From: Bacteroidales bacterium
Lineage (GTDB): Bacteria > Bacteroidota > Bacteroidia > Bacteroidales > Muribaculaceae
NCBI GenBank assembly: GCA_030536615.1
Contig: JAUNPQ010000005.1
Location: 1,050-58,829 of the forward strand
Length of the DNA stretch: 57,780 nt
Direction of reading: 5' to 3'
A model generated the notes under the pieces. The model saw only the letters and a list, made by a program, of their open reading frames with translations. It searched no databases and had not been told where the DNA came from. Shown piece by piece: positions 34,106 to 42,112 of the stretch (position 1 is its first letter; each line of letters starts with the position of its first letter). The position numbers and the translations under genes were made by a program.

Positions 34106-36403
34106 TCAGTTGTTGGCTTTTTCAGTTGATTGGGTGTAACCCGCCGGTTGGGTTTTCCCTGCCGGTTGGGTCGTGTGTTTGTCCTTACGCCAGGAGTCAA
34201 GTGTGAGATGCACGCGTGTACCGGGCTTTGCGGGTGTTGCCGGCGCCGGAGACATGTCTGTCACGTAGCCGGAGCCTTTGACGTTCACGTTGTAGCCTGC
34301 ATTTTCAAGGGTCACCACGGCCTGACGAACGTTGAGGCCACGCACATCGGGAATGCCGCGGCTGACTTTCGCAGGACTTTTTATGCGGTCAATGTTGGTG
34401 ACATTGAGCATTTTCTTTATGTTGCCGATCTGTTTGTTGTCAGTGTTGGCGTATACAATGGGACGCGCGCCGGCAGCCGCCGTGCCTGTGTGATAGTCGG
34501 AATTGTCACCCAGCATACCTGCCGAGTACATGCGCAGCATGATGTCTCTGAACACCATCGCGCTTGTTTTGTCAGGACTCCTGCGTGTTGGCTCATGTGC
34601 GTTGGCCACTATGACCATGCATGTGTATTGGGGTTTCTCATAGGGAAAGAAGCCGCAGAAAGCATAACGGTGCATGTTTGTATATCCGCTTTTTGCCGAC
34701 GCACTGTCAGCCGCTATCGGTTTGTGGAGGTTGATCTGAGCCCGTTCCAGACGGTAGTTCTGGAGGGTGATCTTGGCCGTTCCGGTTTTTCCGGCGGCTT
34801 CGACATAGGGATTCTGTATGGATAGTGCCGTGCCGCCTTTGCCATAGATGACGTCCTTGAGCCATTTGCGCATTGTGGCGGCGGTCTGTTCGGAGCACAT
34901 CTGTTTGCGCACGTATGTGACCGGAGGGAAGGAGTCAATGCCTTCGCCGCTGATGCGTGTCACCAGACGCGGACGCACAAAACGGCCATTGTTTGCGATT
35001 GCATTGTAGAAAGCGCAGGTATATAGGGGCGGTACAAGTTCGCAATAACCGTAGGTCTGTCGTCCCAGTGACATTTTTCCTCCTCGGCGCAGATCAAGAT
35101 CGGGGAAGTAGGCCGGTTTTTCTCCGGAAATACCGGTATTGAAAGTGTCAAGCAGCCCGAGTTTGCGCACGCGCTCGCGGAATGCGTTGGGATCATGCTC
35201 AAAATGCGGTGCCACAAGTTTTGTCATGCCTATGTTTGATGAATAGCACAGGAACTTGGACACGGGGAGCTGTGAGGGTGAATGGGTGTCTGTTATTTCT
35301 GTCCCTCTGCTTGTTGATCCATAATAGTATGCATGCGGGATGTCATATATCTGTTCCGGGTTGGGGATGAATCCGTCCTCAAGGGCGATGACCATGCTGA
35401 CTGCTTTCATTACTGAACCCGGTTCCACGCGCAATATGGCGCGGTTCATGGCTTCTATGCAGTTTCCGGCCGTGTCACGCTCAAGGTTGCATATGGCTTT
35501 TATGTCACCGGTTGGCACGTGCATCAGGATCACTGTTCCCCAGTCTGCCTCGGTCTCGCGGAGCACGCGGCTCAGGGCGTTCTCGACAATATCCTGCATG
35601 TGTATGTCAATGGTTGTTGTCAGGGTGTAACCATTGCGGGGCTTTACGTCTTCCCAGTTGCTGATGCGGTGTGTCAGCGGCACTTTCTTTGACCGTCCCG
35701 GCCGTCCGTAAAGCAGTGAGTCAAGGGCCTGTTCAAGTCCGGAGACACCATGACGTTCGTTGCTTGTTTTTGTCTGTCCCACCTGTCCTATTGAAAGGGA
35801 CGCCATCTGGCCATATGGGTTTTTGCGGCGCACGTAGTCTTTTGTCACCAGTCCGGTGCGGTTGGGGTTTCTATGTCGTCTGAAAAACGGGAAGTCACGC
35901 AGACGCTGGAGTTCGGAATATGACAGGTTGTGTGCCAGTAGGAATGATGATGAGCGGTTTTTGCGAGGCACGTTTATCTGGGCGCTGAGGCGTTCATGCC
36001 ATGCTTTGCTGTCGCGCAGGGGGAGATAGACGGCCAGTGTGTCTGCCAGAGAGTCAAGACTTTCGCGGAATTCGTCATCGGAGAACCGTGATGCCTTGAA
36101 ATCCACAAACACGTCATAATATGTGAGGTTGGTGGCGAGCACGGATCCGTCGCAGGCAAGGATATCGCCGCGGACAGGGGGGATTTCTTCCTCTTTGGCA
36201 AGTTCTTCATTGGCTTTTTTGTTCCATTCATCTGCGTGAATGATGGTGGTCTTCACAGCAGAGGATACTATGCCGGCGGCTACGGCCACAATAAAGGTGG
36301 CCACGAGTATGTAGCGCAGGCGTATGAAGCCCGCGGTCCCCACTGAGTTGCGGGTGCCGAAAGTTTTGTTGCGTGGCTTGCTGTCTCTGTTTTCGCTGGT
36401 CAT
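34106..36403 (-). CDS. ftsI: Division transpeptidase FtsI (penicillin-binding protein) with PASTA domain
   Basis: FtsI cross-links septal peptidoglycan. The protein is 765 residues, longer than in enterobacteria. It has a cytoplasmic tail, one transmembrane helix (about 28-50), a dimerisation domain with PPVRGDILACDGSVLATN, and a transpeptidase domain. The catalytic Ser330 is in PGSVMKAVS, followed by CYSSNIGM and AAGKTGTAKI. A PASTA domain at about 675-735 (GIPDVRGLNVRQAVVTLENAGY) and a short Gln/Thr/Lys-rich tail end the protein. It overlaps the FtsL-like gene by four bases. Confidence 0.96.
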   Translation of the reverse strand: MTSENRDSKPRNKTFGTRNSVGTAGFIRLRYILVATFIVAVAAGIVSSAVKTTIIHADEWNKKANEELAKEEEIPPVRGDILACDGSVLATNLTYYDVFVDFKASRFSDDEFRESLDSLADTLAVYLPLRDSKAWHERLSAQINVPRKNRSSSFLLAHNLSYSELQRLRDFPFFRRHRNPNRTGLVTKDYVRRKNPYGQMASLSIGQVGQTKTSNERHGVSGLEQALDSLLYGRPGRSKKVPLTHRISNWEDVKPRNGYTLTTTIDIHMQDIVENALSRVLRETEADWGTVILMHVPTGDIKAICNLERDTAGNCIEAMNRAILRVEPGSVMKAVSMVIALEDGFIPNPEQIYDIPHAYYYGSTSRGTEITDTHSPSQLPVSKFLCYSSNIGMTKLVAPHFEHDPNAFRERVRKLGLLDTFNTGISGEKPAYFPDLDLRRGGKMSLGRQTYGYCELVPPLYTCAFYNAIANNGRFVRPRLVTRISGEGIDSFPPVTYVRKQMCSEQTAATMRKWLKDVIYGKGGTALSIQNPYVEAAGKTGTAKITLQNYRLERAQINLHKPIAADSASAKSGYTNMHRYAFCGFFPYEKPQYTCMVIVANAHEPTRRSPDKTSAMVFRDIMLRMYSAGMLGDNSDYHTGTAAAGARPIVYANTDNKQIGNIKKMLNVTNIDRIKSPAKVSRGIPDVRGLNVRQAVVTLENAGYNVNVKGSGYVTDMSPAPATPAKPGTRVHLTLDSWRKDKHTTQPAGKTQPAGYTQSTEKANN

Positions 36404-36804
36404 TTCGCTGTTGCCGTGGTGTTGGGGTTGTCGACGTTGCCGGTTGTCTCGATGACATATGGCGGTTGGTCACTTGATGTCAGACCCGGCAGCAGGCTGT
36501 CCACAAGCTCGGACATGGCGCTTTCACGGATGCGGCTCATGTATTCGGAGCGCTCGCGCACACATTCGGTGCGTGATATGTTGAGGGTCTGATGCAGCCG
36601 TTGTATTTCTTCCATTGAGGTCATGCACTGGTACTTTGTGCTTATGGAAATCATGATGATCACCGTTACGAGGAAGACTTTTATCCAGTGTTTGACAAAG
36701 AAGTCGGTAGTGATGACGTTCCCATGCAGTATGTGCTGTATGACAGACGTGCGTGGTTCGGCGCCGGCTTTGGTTGTCTTGTTTTTCTTTTTGAGAAGTG
36801 CCAT
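36400..36804 (-). CDS. ftsL: FtsL-like cell division protein
   Basis: The 134-residue bitopic protein has a basic N-terminus (LLKKKNKTTKAG). One transmembrane segment lies at about 43-57 (VFLVTVIIMISISTKY). A short coiled-coil region follows (MTSMEEIQRLHQTLNISRTECVR). The sequence matches Bacteroidetes FtsL proteins (FtsL/DUF4094-like), which scaffold FtsQ, FtsW and FtsI. Position between rsmH and ftsI is the main evidence, because FtsL is poorly conserved. The stop overlaps the ftsI start by four bases. Confidence 0.88.
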   Translation of the reverse strand: MALLKKKNKTTKAGAEPRTSVIQHILHGNVITTDFFVKHWIKVFLVTVIIMISISTKYQCMTSMEEIQRLHQTLNISRTECVRERSEYMSRIRESAMSELVDSLLPGLTSSDQPPYVIETTGNVDNPNTTATAK

Positions 36805-36821
36805 TTTCGGAGAGTGGGATG

Positions 36822-37739
36822 TCAGAGTTTAACGGCGGTGCGCAGTTTCGCGCTGCGGCTGCGCGGGTTTGCGTCTGTCTCGGCCTGTGTGGGGACTATG
36901 GGCTTTGAACCGAGCATGCGCATTGGGCTTGATGAGTTGCCGAAAAGGTCACGGTTGTCCGTGCCTTCCATGTTGCCGGTTTTCATGAAGTTCTTTACAA
37001 GCCTGTCTTCGAGCGAGTGATATGTTATGACTGCCAGACGTCCGCCGGGTCTGAGCACTTTGAGAGCGGCATTGAGCATGGCGCGGAGCGCGCCGAGTTC
37101 ATCATTCACCTCTATGCGGAGAGCCTGAAATATCTGGGCCAACTCTTTTTTCTCTTGCCGTGGGTTTATAAAGGACCGGATGATGTCAAGAAATTGGCTG
37201 ACTGTGGTTATCGGCTCTTTTTGTCTGGCCTGTATCAGAGCCGCCGCTATCTGTGGTGCGCGTTTCATCTCGCCATAGAGTCTGAATATCCTTGTGAGTT
37301 CTTCGGCAGGACATGTGTTGACGATGTCTGCGGCTGAACGTCCGGCCATGCGGTTCATCCTCATGTCAAGCGATCCCTCGGGCCAGCGGAAAGAAAAACC
37401 GCGTTCAGGGTCGTCAAAATGATGGAATGAGACCCCGAGGTCGGCAAGCACGCCGTCAACTTTGTCCACATCATGATATGCCATGAAGTTCTCAAGATAT
37501 CTGAAATTGGACAGAATCATGGTGAACCGTTTGTCATCAATGGCATTTTTCACGGCATCGCGGTCCTGATCAAAGGCGTAGAGATGGCCTCCCTGCTCGG
37601 CGTCAAGGCATTTGACAATGGCTTTGGAATGTCCCCCTCCGCCGTAGGTGCAGTCAATGTATACACCGTCCGGCTGCACGTCGAGGGCCGCCAGTGACTG
37701 TTCCAACAGGGCAGGAATGTGATAAGTGGACTGATTCAT
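36822..37739 (-). CDS. rsmH: 16S rRNA (cytosine(1402)-N(4))-methyltransferase
   Basis: RsmH methylates C1402 in the decoding centre of 16S rRNA. The protein has 305 residues. Motifs: HIPALLEQSLAALD, the SAM loop YIDCTYGGGGHSKAIV, LADLGVSFHHFDDPERGFSFR, LDMRMN, and ALRIEVNDELGALRAML, then ITYHSLEDRLVKNFMK. It is the first gene of the dcw cluster here. mraZ, which usually precedes it, is missing from this position. A possible promoter lies at 37780-37812. The C-terminal LRSRSAKLRTAVKL-like end is normal. Confidence 0.97.
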   Translation of the reverse strand: MNQSTYHIPALLEQSLAALDVQPDGVYIDCTYGGGGHSKAIVKCLDAEQGGHLYAFDQDRDAVKNAIDDKRFTMILSNFRYLENFMAYHDVDKVDGVLADLGVSFHHFDDPERGFSFRWPEGSLDMRMNRMAGRSAADIVNTCPAEELTRIFRLYGEMKRAPQIAAALIQARQKEPITTVSQFLDIIRSFINPRQEKKELAQIFQALRIEVNDELGALRAMLNAALKVLRPGGRLAVITYHSLEDRLVKNFMKTGNMEGTDNRDLFGNSSSPMRMLGSKPIVPTQAETDANPRSRSAKLRTAVKL

Positions 37740-37779
37740 AGGGCGTTGTGAAATTACAATTGGCCGTTTTACGGGACTG

Positions 37780-37812
37780 TAAAGTTAGTCAATTTCCGGG
37801 GAAAATTTACAA
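37780..37812 (-). promoter_or_regulatory. Possible promoter of the dcw cluster
   Basis: On the minus strand a -7-like box TAACTTTA (37787-37780, one base off TAnnTTTG) lies 22 bases after TTG (37812-37810). The start would be near 37773, about 34 bases before rsmH. The match is imperfect. The whole gap of 185 bases to the TPR gene shows no other coding content and no clear terminator. Confidence 0.4.
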
Positions 37813-37924
37813 TGCCAAATAATTTTTTTGACAGTTTGCGCCAAAAGTTTTCAACACGGCACAAAGACGCTGTTAGTTAGGTCGTTTGAATGTTTACATT
37901 TGCAAACCGTCGCGATCAGGATGC

Positions 37925-38713
37925 TCACTTGCGTCTTGGAAGCATGTTTTTGAGCAAAGCGGTGAGATAAGGTGTGGGACGCAGGCTATAGGCATGTTCC
38001 AGATAAGGGATGGCATTGTCCGGCTCGCCGGCGTTGACATAGTAGTTCCCAAGGTCAAGCAGAGTCTCTATCTGCCCCGGATTCTGTTCAAGGATGTCGC
38101 GCCATGTAGTCACTGCATTTTCATAATCTCCGCACAGCATGTATCCGCGGGCAAGGATACGCCTGAATTCCACGCTCTCAGGCAGTCCCCTGAGCATGAT
38201 TGTGGCGTAGTGCACCATTTCCGGACCATTGTCGCGGAAGTCGTAATATTTCAGCAGATAGCTGTCCATGCCGCGTTGCAACCACGGGAAATGTGTCTTG
38301 CTCATGATGAGTATGCGCTCATAGAGGTGGCTTACACCCATTGAGGTGCTGATCTGCTGGATGTCGGACAGGAGGCTGTCAAGCGAAACATTGTTCCTCA
38401 TGGACATTTCCATGAGGTTGGTGACGGCAAGAGTGTCCTCAAGCATCACATCTGATATTATGGCATGGGCATAGGTCTCTGTCACCTCCGGTCTGGCATC
38501 GAGCATGAGGGTGTACATGGCTGTGGCATTGAGCCACTCTCCGCTGTTGAAGAAATGCCCGGCTTTGGCCGCCGTACGCGCATAATCGGCAGACATCTCT
38601 GTGCTCCCTGCCGGCTCTGCACCCTGAGCATACCCACACGGAAAGAGGACCAAAAGAATCAGGACAACTCTAATGGCTGTCGGAACGTAATGTCTATGGA
38701 GGAGTATGCTCAC
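37925..38713 (-). CDS. Exported TPR-repeat protein, unknown function
   Basis: The 262-residue protein has a signal sequence (about 1-31, ending GYAQGAEP). The mature part is helical, with TPR-like pairs near the N-terminus (AKAGHFFNSGEWLNATAMYTLML). Two clear TPRs at the C-terminus are ARGYMLCGDYENAVTTWRDILEQNP and LGNYYVNAGEPDNAIPYLEHAYSLRP. It is probably a periplasmic interaction scaffold. It lies 13 bases after manC in the same direction, so both may share a transcript. Its link to the mannose pathway or the division cluster is unknown. Confidence 0.78.
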   Translation of the reverse strand: MSILLHRHYVPTAIRVVLILLVLFPCGYAQGAEPAGSTEMSADYARTAAKAGHFFNSGEWLNATAMYTLMLDARPEVTETYAHAIISDVMLEDTLAVTNLMEMSMRNNVSLDSLLSDIQQISTSMGVSHLYERILIMSKTHFPWLQRGMDSYLLKYYDFRDNGPEMVHYATIMLRGLPESVEFRRILARGYMLCGDYENAVTTWRDILEQNPGQIETLLDLGNYYVNAGEPDNAIPYLEHAYSLRPTPYLTALLKNMLPRRK

Positions 38714-38726
38714 GGTGTGGAATAAG

Positions 38727-39827
38727 TTATAGGAATTTGTCGCCGAATTTCACTTTCGCGTCATTGACAATCTGTTTTATTTCCTGTTCATGCGCCTTGG
38801 GGCAGACAAGGAGAACATCGCCGGCATCGGCGACGATATAGTCTTTCAGGCTGTCAACAACAACAAGTTTTTCGCCTTTCACGGCGAAAATGTTCCCGGA
38901 GGAGTTGTAAGCCAGGACATTGCAGTTCTGCGTCACATTGGCGTCACTGTTCTTGGGAGAATTGTCATAAAGTGCGCTCCAGGTTCCAAGATCGTTCCAC
39001 CCGAATGTCACTGTCTCGACATATACATTGCGGGCTTTTTCCATGATGGCGTAGTCAATTGATATGGCCGGTGAGGCGGCGAAAGCGCTCTTTACGGCTT
39101 CTTGCCCGGAGGACTTGCCTTTCATCAGGTCCGCATTGAAGCATGCGGCTATCTCAGGGGCATTTTCTTCAAATGCCTTTATGATTGATTTTACGCTCCA
39201 GAGGAAAATGCCGGAGTTCCAGAAAAATTCACCGGTGGAGAGGAATACCTTTGCCAGTTCAGCGTTCGGCTTTTCTGTGAATGTCTTGACTTTGTGAATA
39301 TCACCCGTAATTTTTTCTCCGGCCTGAATGTAGCCGTAGCCGGTTTCGGGACGTGTGGGTTTTATGCCGAGAGTCAGCAATGCATCGTGGGTCTCTACAA
39401 AATCGAAACCGCTGTTTATTGCCTTTTCAAAATCGTGCTCACGGGTCACAAGATGATCACTCGGAGCTACAATCACGGATGCCTCAGGGTCAAGAGCGTG
39501 GATATGCCGTGATGCCCATGCCACGCACGGAGCAGTGTTGCGGCGTGCCGGCTCAAGGAGGATGTTGCTCTCCAGGAGTTCCGGCAGCTGGCGGCGTACA
39601 ATGTCGGCATAGCTTTCATTTGTAACAACAATAATGTTACCGGCGGGAACAAGCGGCAGGATGCGGTCATAGGTCATCTGCAGCAGGGTACGGCCTGTGC
39701 CGAAGAAGTCAATGAACTGTTTGGGGCATCCGCTGCGGCTGTAGGGCCAGAAGCGGCTGCCTATGCCGCCGCACATTATCACGCAATATCTGTGGCTGTG
39801 TGCCGATTCGTTATGATTGTTGCTCAT
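38727..39827 (-). CDS. manC: Mannose-1-phosphate guanylyltransferase
   Basis: The 366-residue nucleotidyltransferase makes GDP-mannose for surface polysaccharide. Motifs: VIMCGGIGSRFWPYSR, the signature GxGxR region with CPKQF (KQF Lys binds the sugar phosphate), APSDH, FTEKPNAELA, FFWNSGIFLW and FGWNDLGTWSAL. No isomerase domain is attached, so it is the short monofunctional type (about 360 residues). It is followed by the TPR protein gene. Confidence 0.93.
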   Translation of the reverse strand: MSNNHNESAHSHRYCVIMCGGIGSRFWPYSRSGCPKQFIDFFGTGRTLLQMTYDRILPLVPAGNIIVVTNESYADIVRRQLPELLESNILLEPARRNTAPCVAWASRHIHALDPEASVIVAPSDHLVTREHDFEKAINSGFDFVETHDALLTLGIKPTRPETGYGYIQAGEKITGDIHKVKTFTEKPNAELAKVFLSTGEFFWNSGIFLWSVKSIIKAFEENAPEIAACFNADLMKGKSSGQEAVKSAFAASPAISIDYAIMEKARNVYVETVTFGWNDLGTWSALYDNSPKNSDANVTQNCNVLAYNSSGNIFAVKGEKLVVVDSLKDYIVADAGDVLLVCPKAHEQEIKQIVNDAKVKFGDKFL

Positions 39828-40136
39828 GGTGCTTGAATTGTTTTTTTGTGGTTGAGACCGGTGTCACCCGCAACATTGCAGCCGTTGACACCAATTGACT
39901 CGCTAAGGTAGTAAAGATTACGGACAAGAACAATTTTTTTTGGATGAACTTTTTTTGCAGGCTTTATGTTCAGATAGATACATTCACCCGCCGGCCCTGT
40001 CACAGGCCGTAAAATCACATCACATATGAGAACAATTTCACGTATCACAGGTTCAGTTTCTTATTTTTTTCAGTGTCTGACTGCTGCATGTCCCTTTACG
40101 TGGGTCACCCGACGCATGTTTGTATAAATATAAATT
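39828..40136. other. 309-base intergenic region between divergent manC and DUF2156 genes
   Basis: This region is AT-rich and carries no credible coding frame. Near the right end CATGTTTG (40115-40122) resembles a -7 box for the plus-strand gene, but no -33 box fits. No strong hairpin or recognised RNA was seen. A GTGACAGG-type short inverted patch around 39998-40010 is too weak to call. Confidence 0.5.
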
Positions 40137-41111
40137 ATGGAAAGGACGGTTGGCATAGCCGCTCCGGCCAATGGAGGCATATGTGATGATTATGCCTGTG
40201 ATGACCGGATGCTTTTTTCCGAGATCACGTGGAAAGAGATGCCGCGTGTCTCACAGGCGCTTGGCTATTGCCGGACGCGCACATGCGATTTCACCATCGG
40301 GGGAATATATATGTGGGTGCGGTGGTTCGGATACCGATGTGCCTTTGTTGACGGGACATTATTTATAAGCGGTATGGCCGAGGATGATGACGGGCTGTGG
40401 CCGGCTTTCTCCTTGCCTGTCGGGGCAATGCAGCCGCATGATGCAGTGCGGCATCTGTCTGATTGCTGCCGGCGGGAGGGCATACGCCCGGTGTTCTCAG
40501 CCGTGCCTGAAGAGTATGTGGCAACAGTATGCAGTGTGCTGGGGCCGCAGGCCAGAGTACGTGAGCTGGTGGATTGGGCCGACTACCTTTATGACGCGAC
40601 TGATCTGGCTGTGCTTCGCGGCAAGCGGTTTAACAAAAAACGTAATCATGTGAACCGCTTCAAGGCTGACAATCCAGGATGGATTCTTGAGGATCTCACA
40701 CCTGAGGTTGTGCCTGAGAGCGTGCTCTTTCTGTCGGGACGCCGTCCGCAGGGCGATGAAGATCAGGATATGGCTGTTTATGAGCACTGCCGGTGCGTGG
40801 ATGTGCTTGAGGCCTGGAACCATTATCCGTTTGAGGGAGTTGTGTTGCGCGGCGGCTGCGGTGATATCGTGGCGCTGGCTGTTGCAGAAGTTCTTGGAGA
40901 CACGGCTTTTATTCATATTGAGAAAGCAAATCATGAAGTGGCCGGTGCCGGTGAGGCTATAAATTGTTTTTTCGCCGGCTATCTTCTGGATCGGCATCCC
41001 GGCATAAAGTTTATAAACAGGGAGGAGGATGTTGGTGATGAGTCTCTGAGATATGCCAAGGAGTCCTATCATCCGTTGACACTGTTGCGCAAATTCAACA
41101 TTTATGGCTGA
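40137..41111 (+). CDS. DUF2156 protein (lysyl-phosphatidylglycerol synthetase C-terminal-like)
   Basis: The 324-residue soluble protein is made of two GNAT-like halves, like the catalytic region of MprF. The diagnostic blocks are DYLYDATDLAVLRGKRFNKK RNHVNRF near residues 165-190 and FINREEDVGDESLRYAKES at the C-terminus. The membrane flippase part of MprF is absent. It may aminoacylate or acetylate a lipid or small substrate, but the stand-alone form in Bacteroidetes has no proven role. It is followed after 119 bases by menA in the same orientation, with a separate promoter-like box between them. Confidence 0.85.
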   Translation: MERTVGIAAPANGGICDDYACDDRMLFSEITWKEMPRVSQALGYCRTRTCDFTIGGIYMWVRWFGYRCAFVDGTLFISGMAEDDDGLWPAFSLPVGAMQPHDAVRHLSDCCRREGIRPVFSAVPEEYVATVCSVLGPQARVRELVDWADYLYDATDLAVLRGKRFNKKRNHVNRFKADNPGWILEDLTPEVVPESVLFLSGRRPQGDEDQDMAVYEHCRCVDVLEAWNHYPFEGVVLRGGCGDIVALAVAEVLGDTAFIHIEKANHEVAGAGEAINCFFAGYLLDRHPGIKFINREEDVGDESLRYAKESYHPLTLLRKFNIYG

Positions 41112-41152
41112 ATATTTCAGCGGGCAGACGGCAAGTGTAACAATAAAAAGCT

Positions 41153-41160
41153 TAACTTTG
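41153..41160 (+). promoter_or_regulatory. -7 promoter box before menA
   Basis: TAACTTTG is a perfect Bacteroidetes -7 box about 70 bases before the menA start. No -33 box is found at the right distance, so the element is only a partial match. Confidence 0.4.
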
Positions 41161-41230
41161 CGCTGAAAAAGCGAGGCTTGGTCCCGCATAAAAAGAGTTA
41201 CAAAATATTCATCCATAAAAAAGTTCTGGC

Positions 41231-42112
41231 ATGGGTAAGACATCATGTTGGATAGAAGCCATACGGTTACGCACCTTGCCGGTGTCAGTGGCCGGTGTGC
41301 TTGCCGCCATCGGATATGCTCTGATGGACGGCTGTTTTCAGCCTTTGCCGGCTGTGTTGTGTCTGGTTTTTGCCGTTCTGGCACAGGTAGCGTCCAATTT
41401 TGCAAATGAATATTATGATTTTAAAGCCGGTCTTGACCGTCCGGGCCGTGAAGGTCCCCGCCGGGGAGTCACTGAGGGTGACATAAGCCCCCGCGCCATG
41501 CTTGTTGCTACATTCGTGACATTGGGATTGGCCTGTGCAGTTGGCTGTGCGTTGATTTTCTGGGGAGGATGGTGGCTTGTCCCGGTGGGTATCACCATCG
41601 CAGTGGGTGTTTTGGCCTACAGCACAGGTCCATATCCGCTATCGCACCATGGGCTGGGCGAGGTCGCAGTGATTTTTTTCTTCGGTATCATTCCGGTCAA
41701 CATGACTTTTTATCTCATGGCGGCCGCTTTTGATCTGTCCGTTTTTCTGGGATCTCTTGCAATAGGACTGATGGGCGCCAACGTGCTTTTGGTCAATAAT
41801 TACCGAGATCTTGAGGATGATGAGGCGGTTGGCAAGCGTACGCTTGCGGTGATAGCCGGCCGCCGGGTAGCCTCGTCGCTGTATCTTATCAACGGGATTG
41901 CGGCGGTGGCACTGATGTGCGGCGCGTGGCTGGCACTGGGGCCGGTGTGGCTTTTGATCCCCGTCAGTTACGCTGTGGCCCATGTGGCCGTATGGCTTGC
42001 TGTTGTATCGCGTCGGGGCATAGCATTGAATCCACTGCTGGGAGCAACGGCCATGCTCATGCTCATTTACGCCGCCGCTTTCCTTGTGGCCGCATCCATG
42101 AGCGGAGTTTGA
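41231..42112 (+). CDS. menA: 1,4-dihydroxy-2-naphthoate polyprenyltransferase
   Basis: MenA attaches the prenyl chain in menaquinone synthesis. The 293-residue integral membrane enzyme has about eight transmembrane segments. The two Asp-rich prenyl diphosphate motifs are NEYYDFKAGLD (about 57-67) and NNYRDLEDDEAVGKRTLAV (about 190). RLRTLPVS at the N-terminus is also typical. No other men genes are nearby. Its last 50 bases overlap the end of the convergent antiporter gene on the opposite strand, so no terminator can lie between them. Confidence 0.93.
   Translation: MGKTSCWIEAIRLRTLPVSVAGVLAAIGYALMDGCFQPLPAVLCLVFAVLAQVASNFANEYYDFKAGLDRPGREGPRRGVTEGDISPRAMLVATFVTLGLACAVGCALIFWGGWWLVPVGITIAVGVLAYSTGPYPLSHHGLGEVAVIFFFGIIPVNMTFYLMAAAFDLSVFLGSLAIGLMGANVLLVNNYRDLEDDEAVGKRTLAVIAGRRVASSLYLINGIAAVALMCGAWLALGPVWLLIPVSYAVAHVAVWLAVVSRRGIALNPLLGATAMLMLIYAAAFLVAASMSGV

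Noticed and set aside
34101..34200. Longer murE start at 34200
   Set aside because: The extension reads the end of ftsI in another frame; the family begins at the ATG at 34101.
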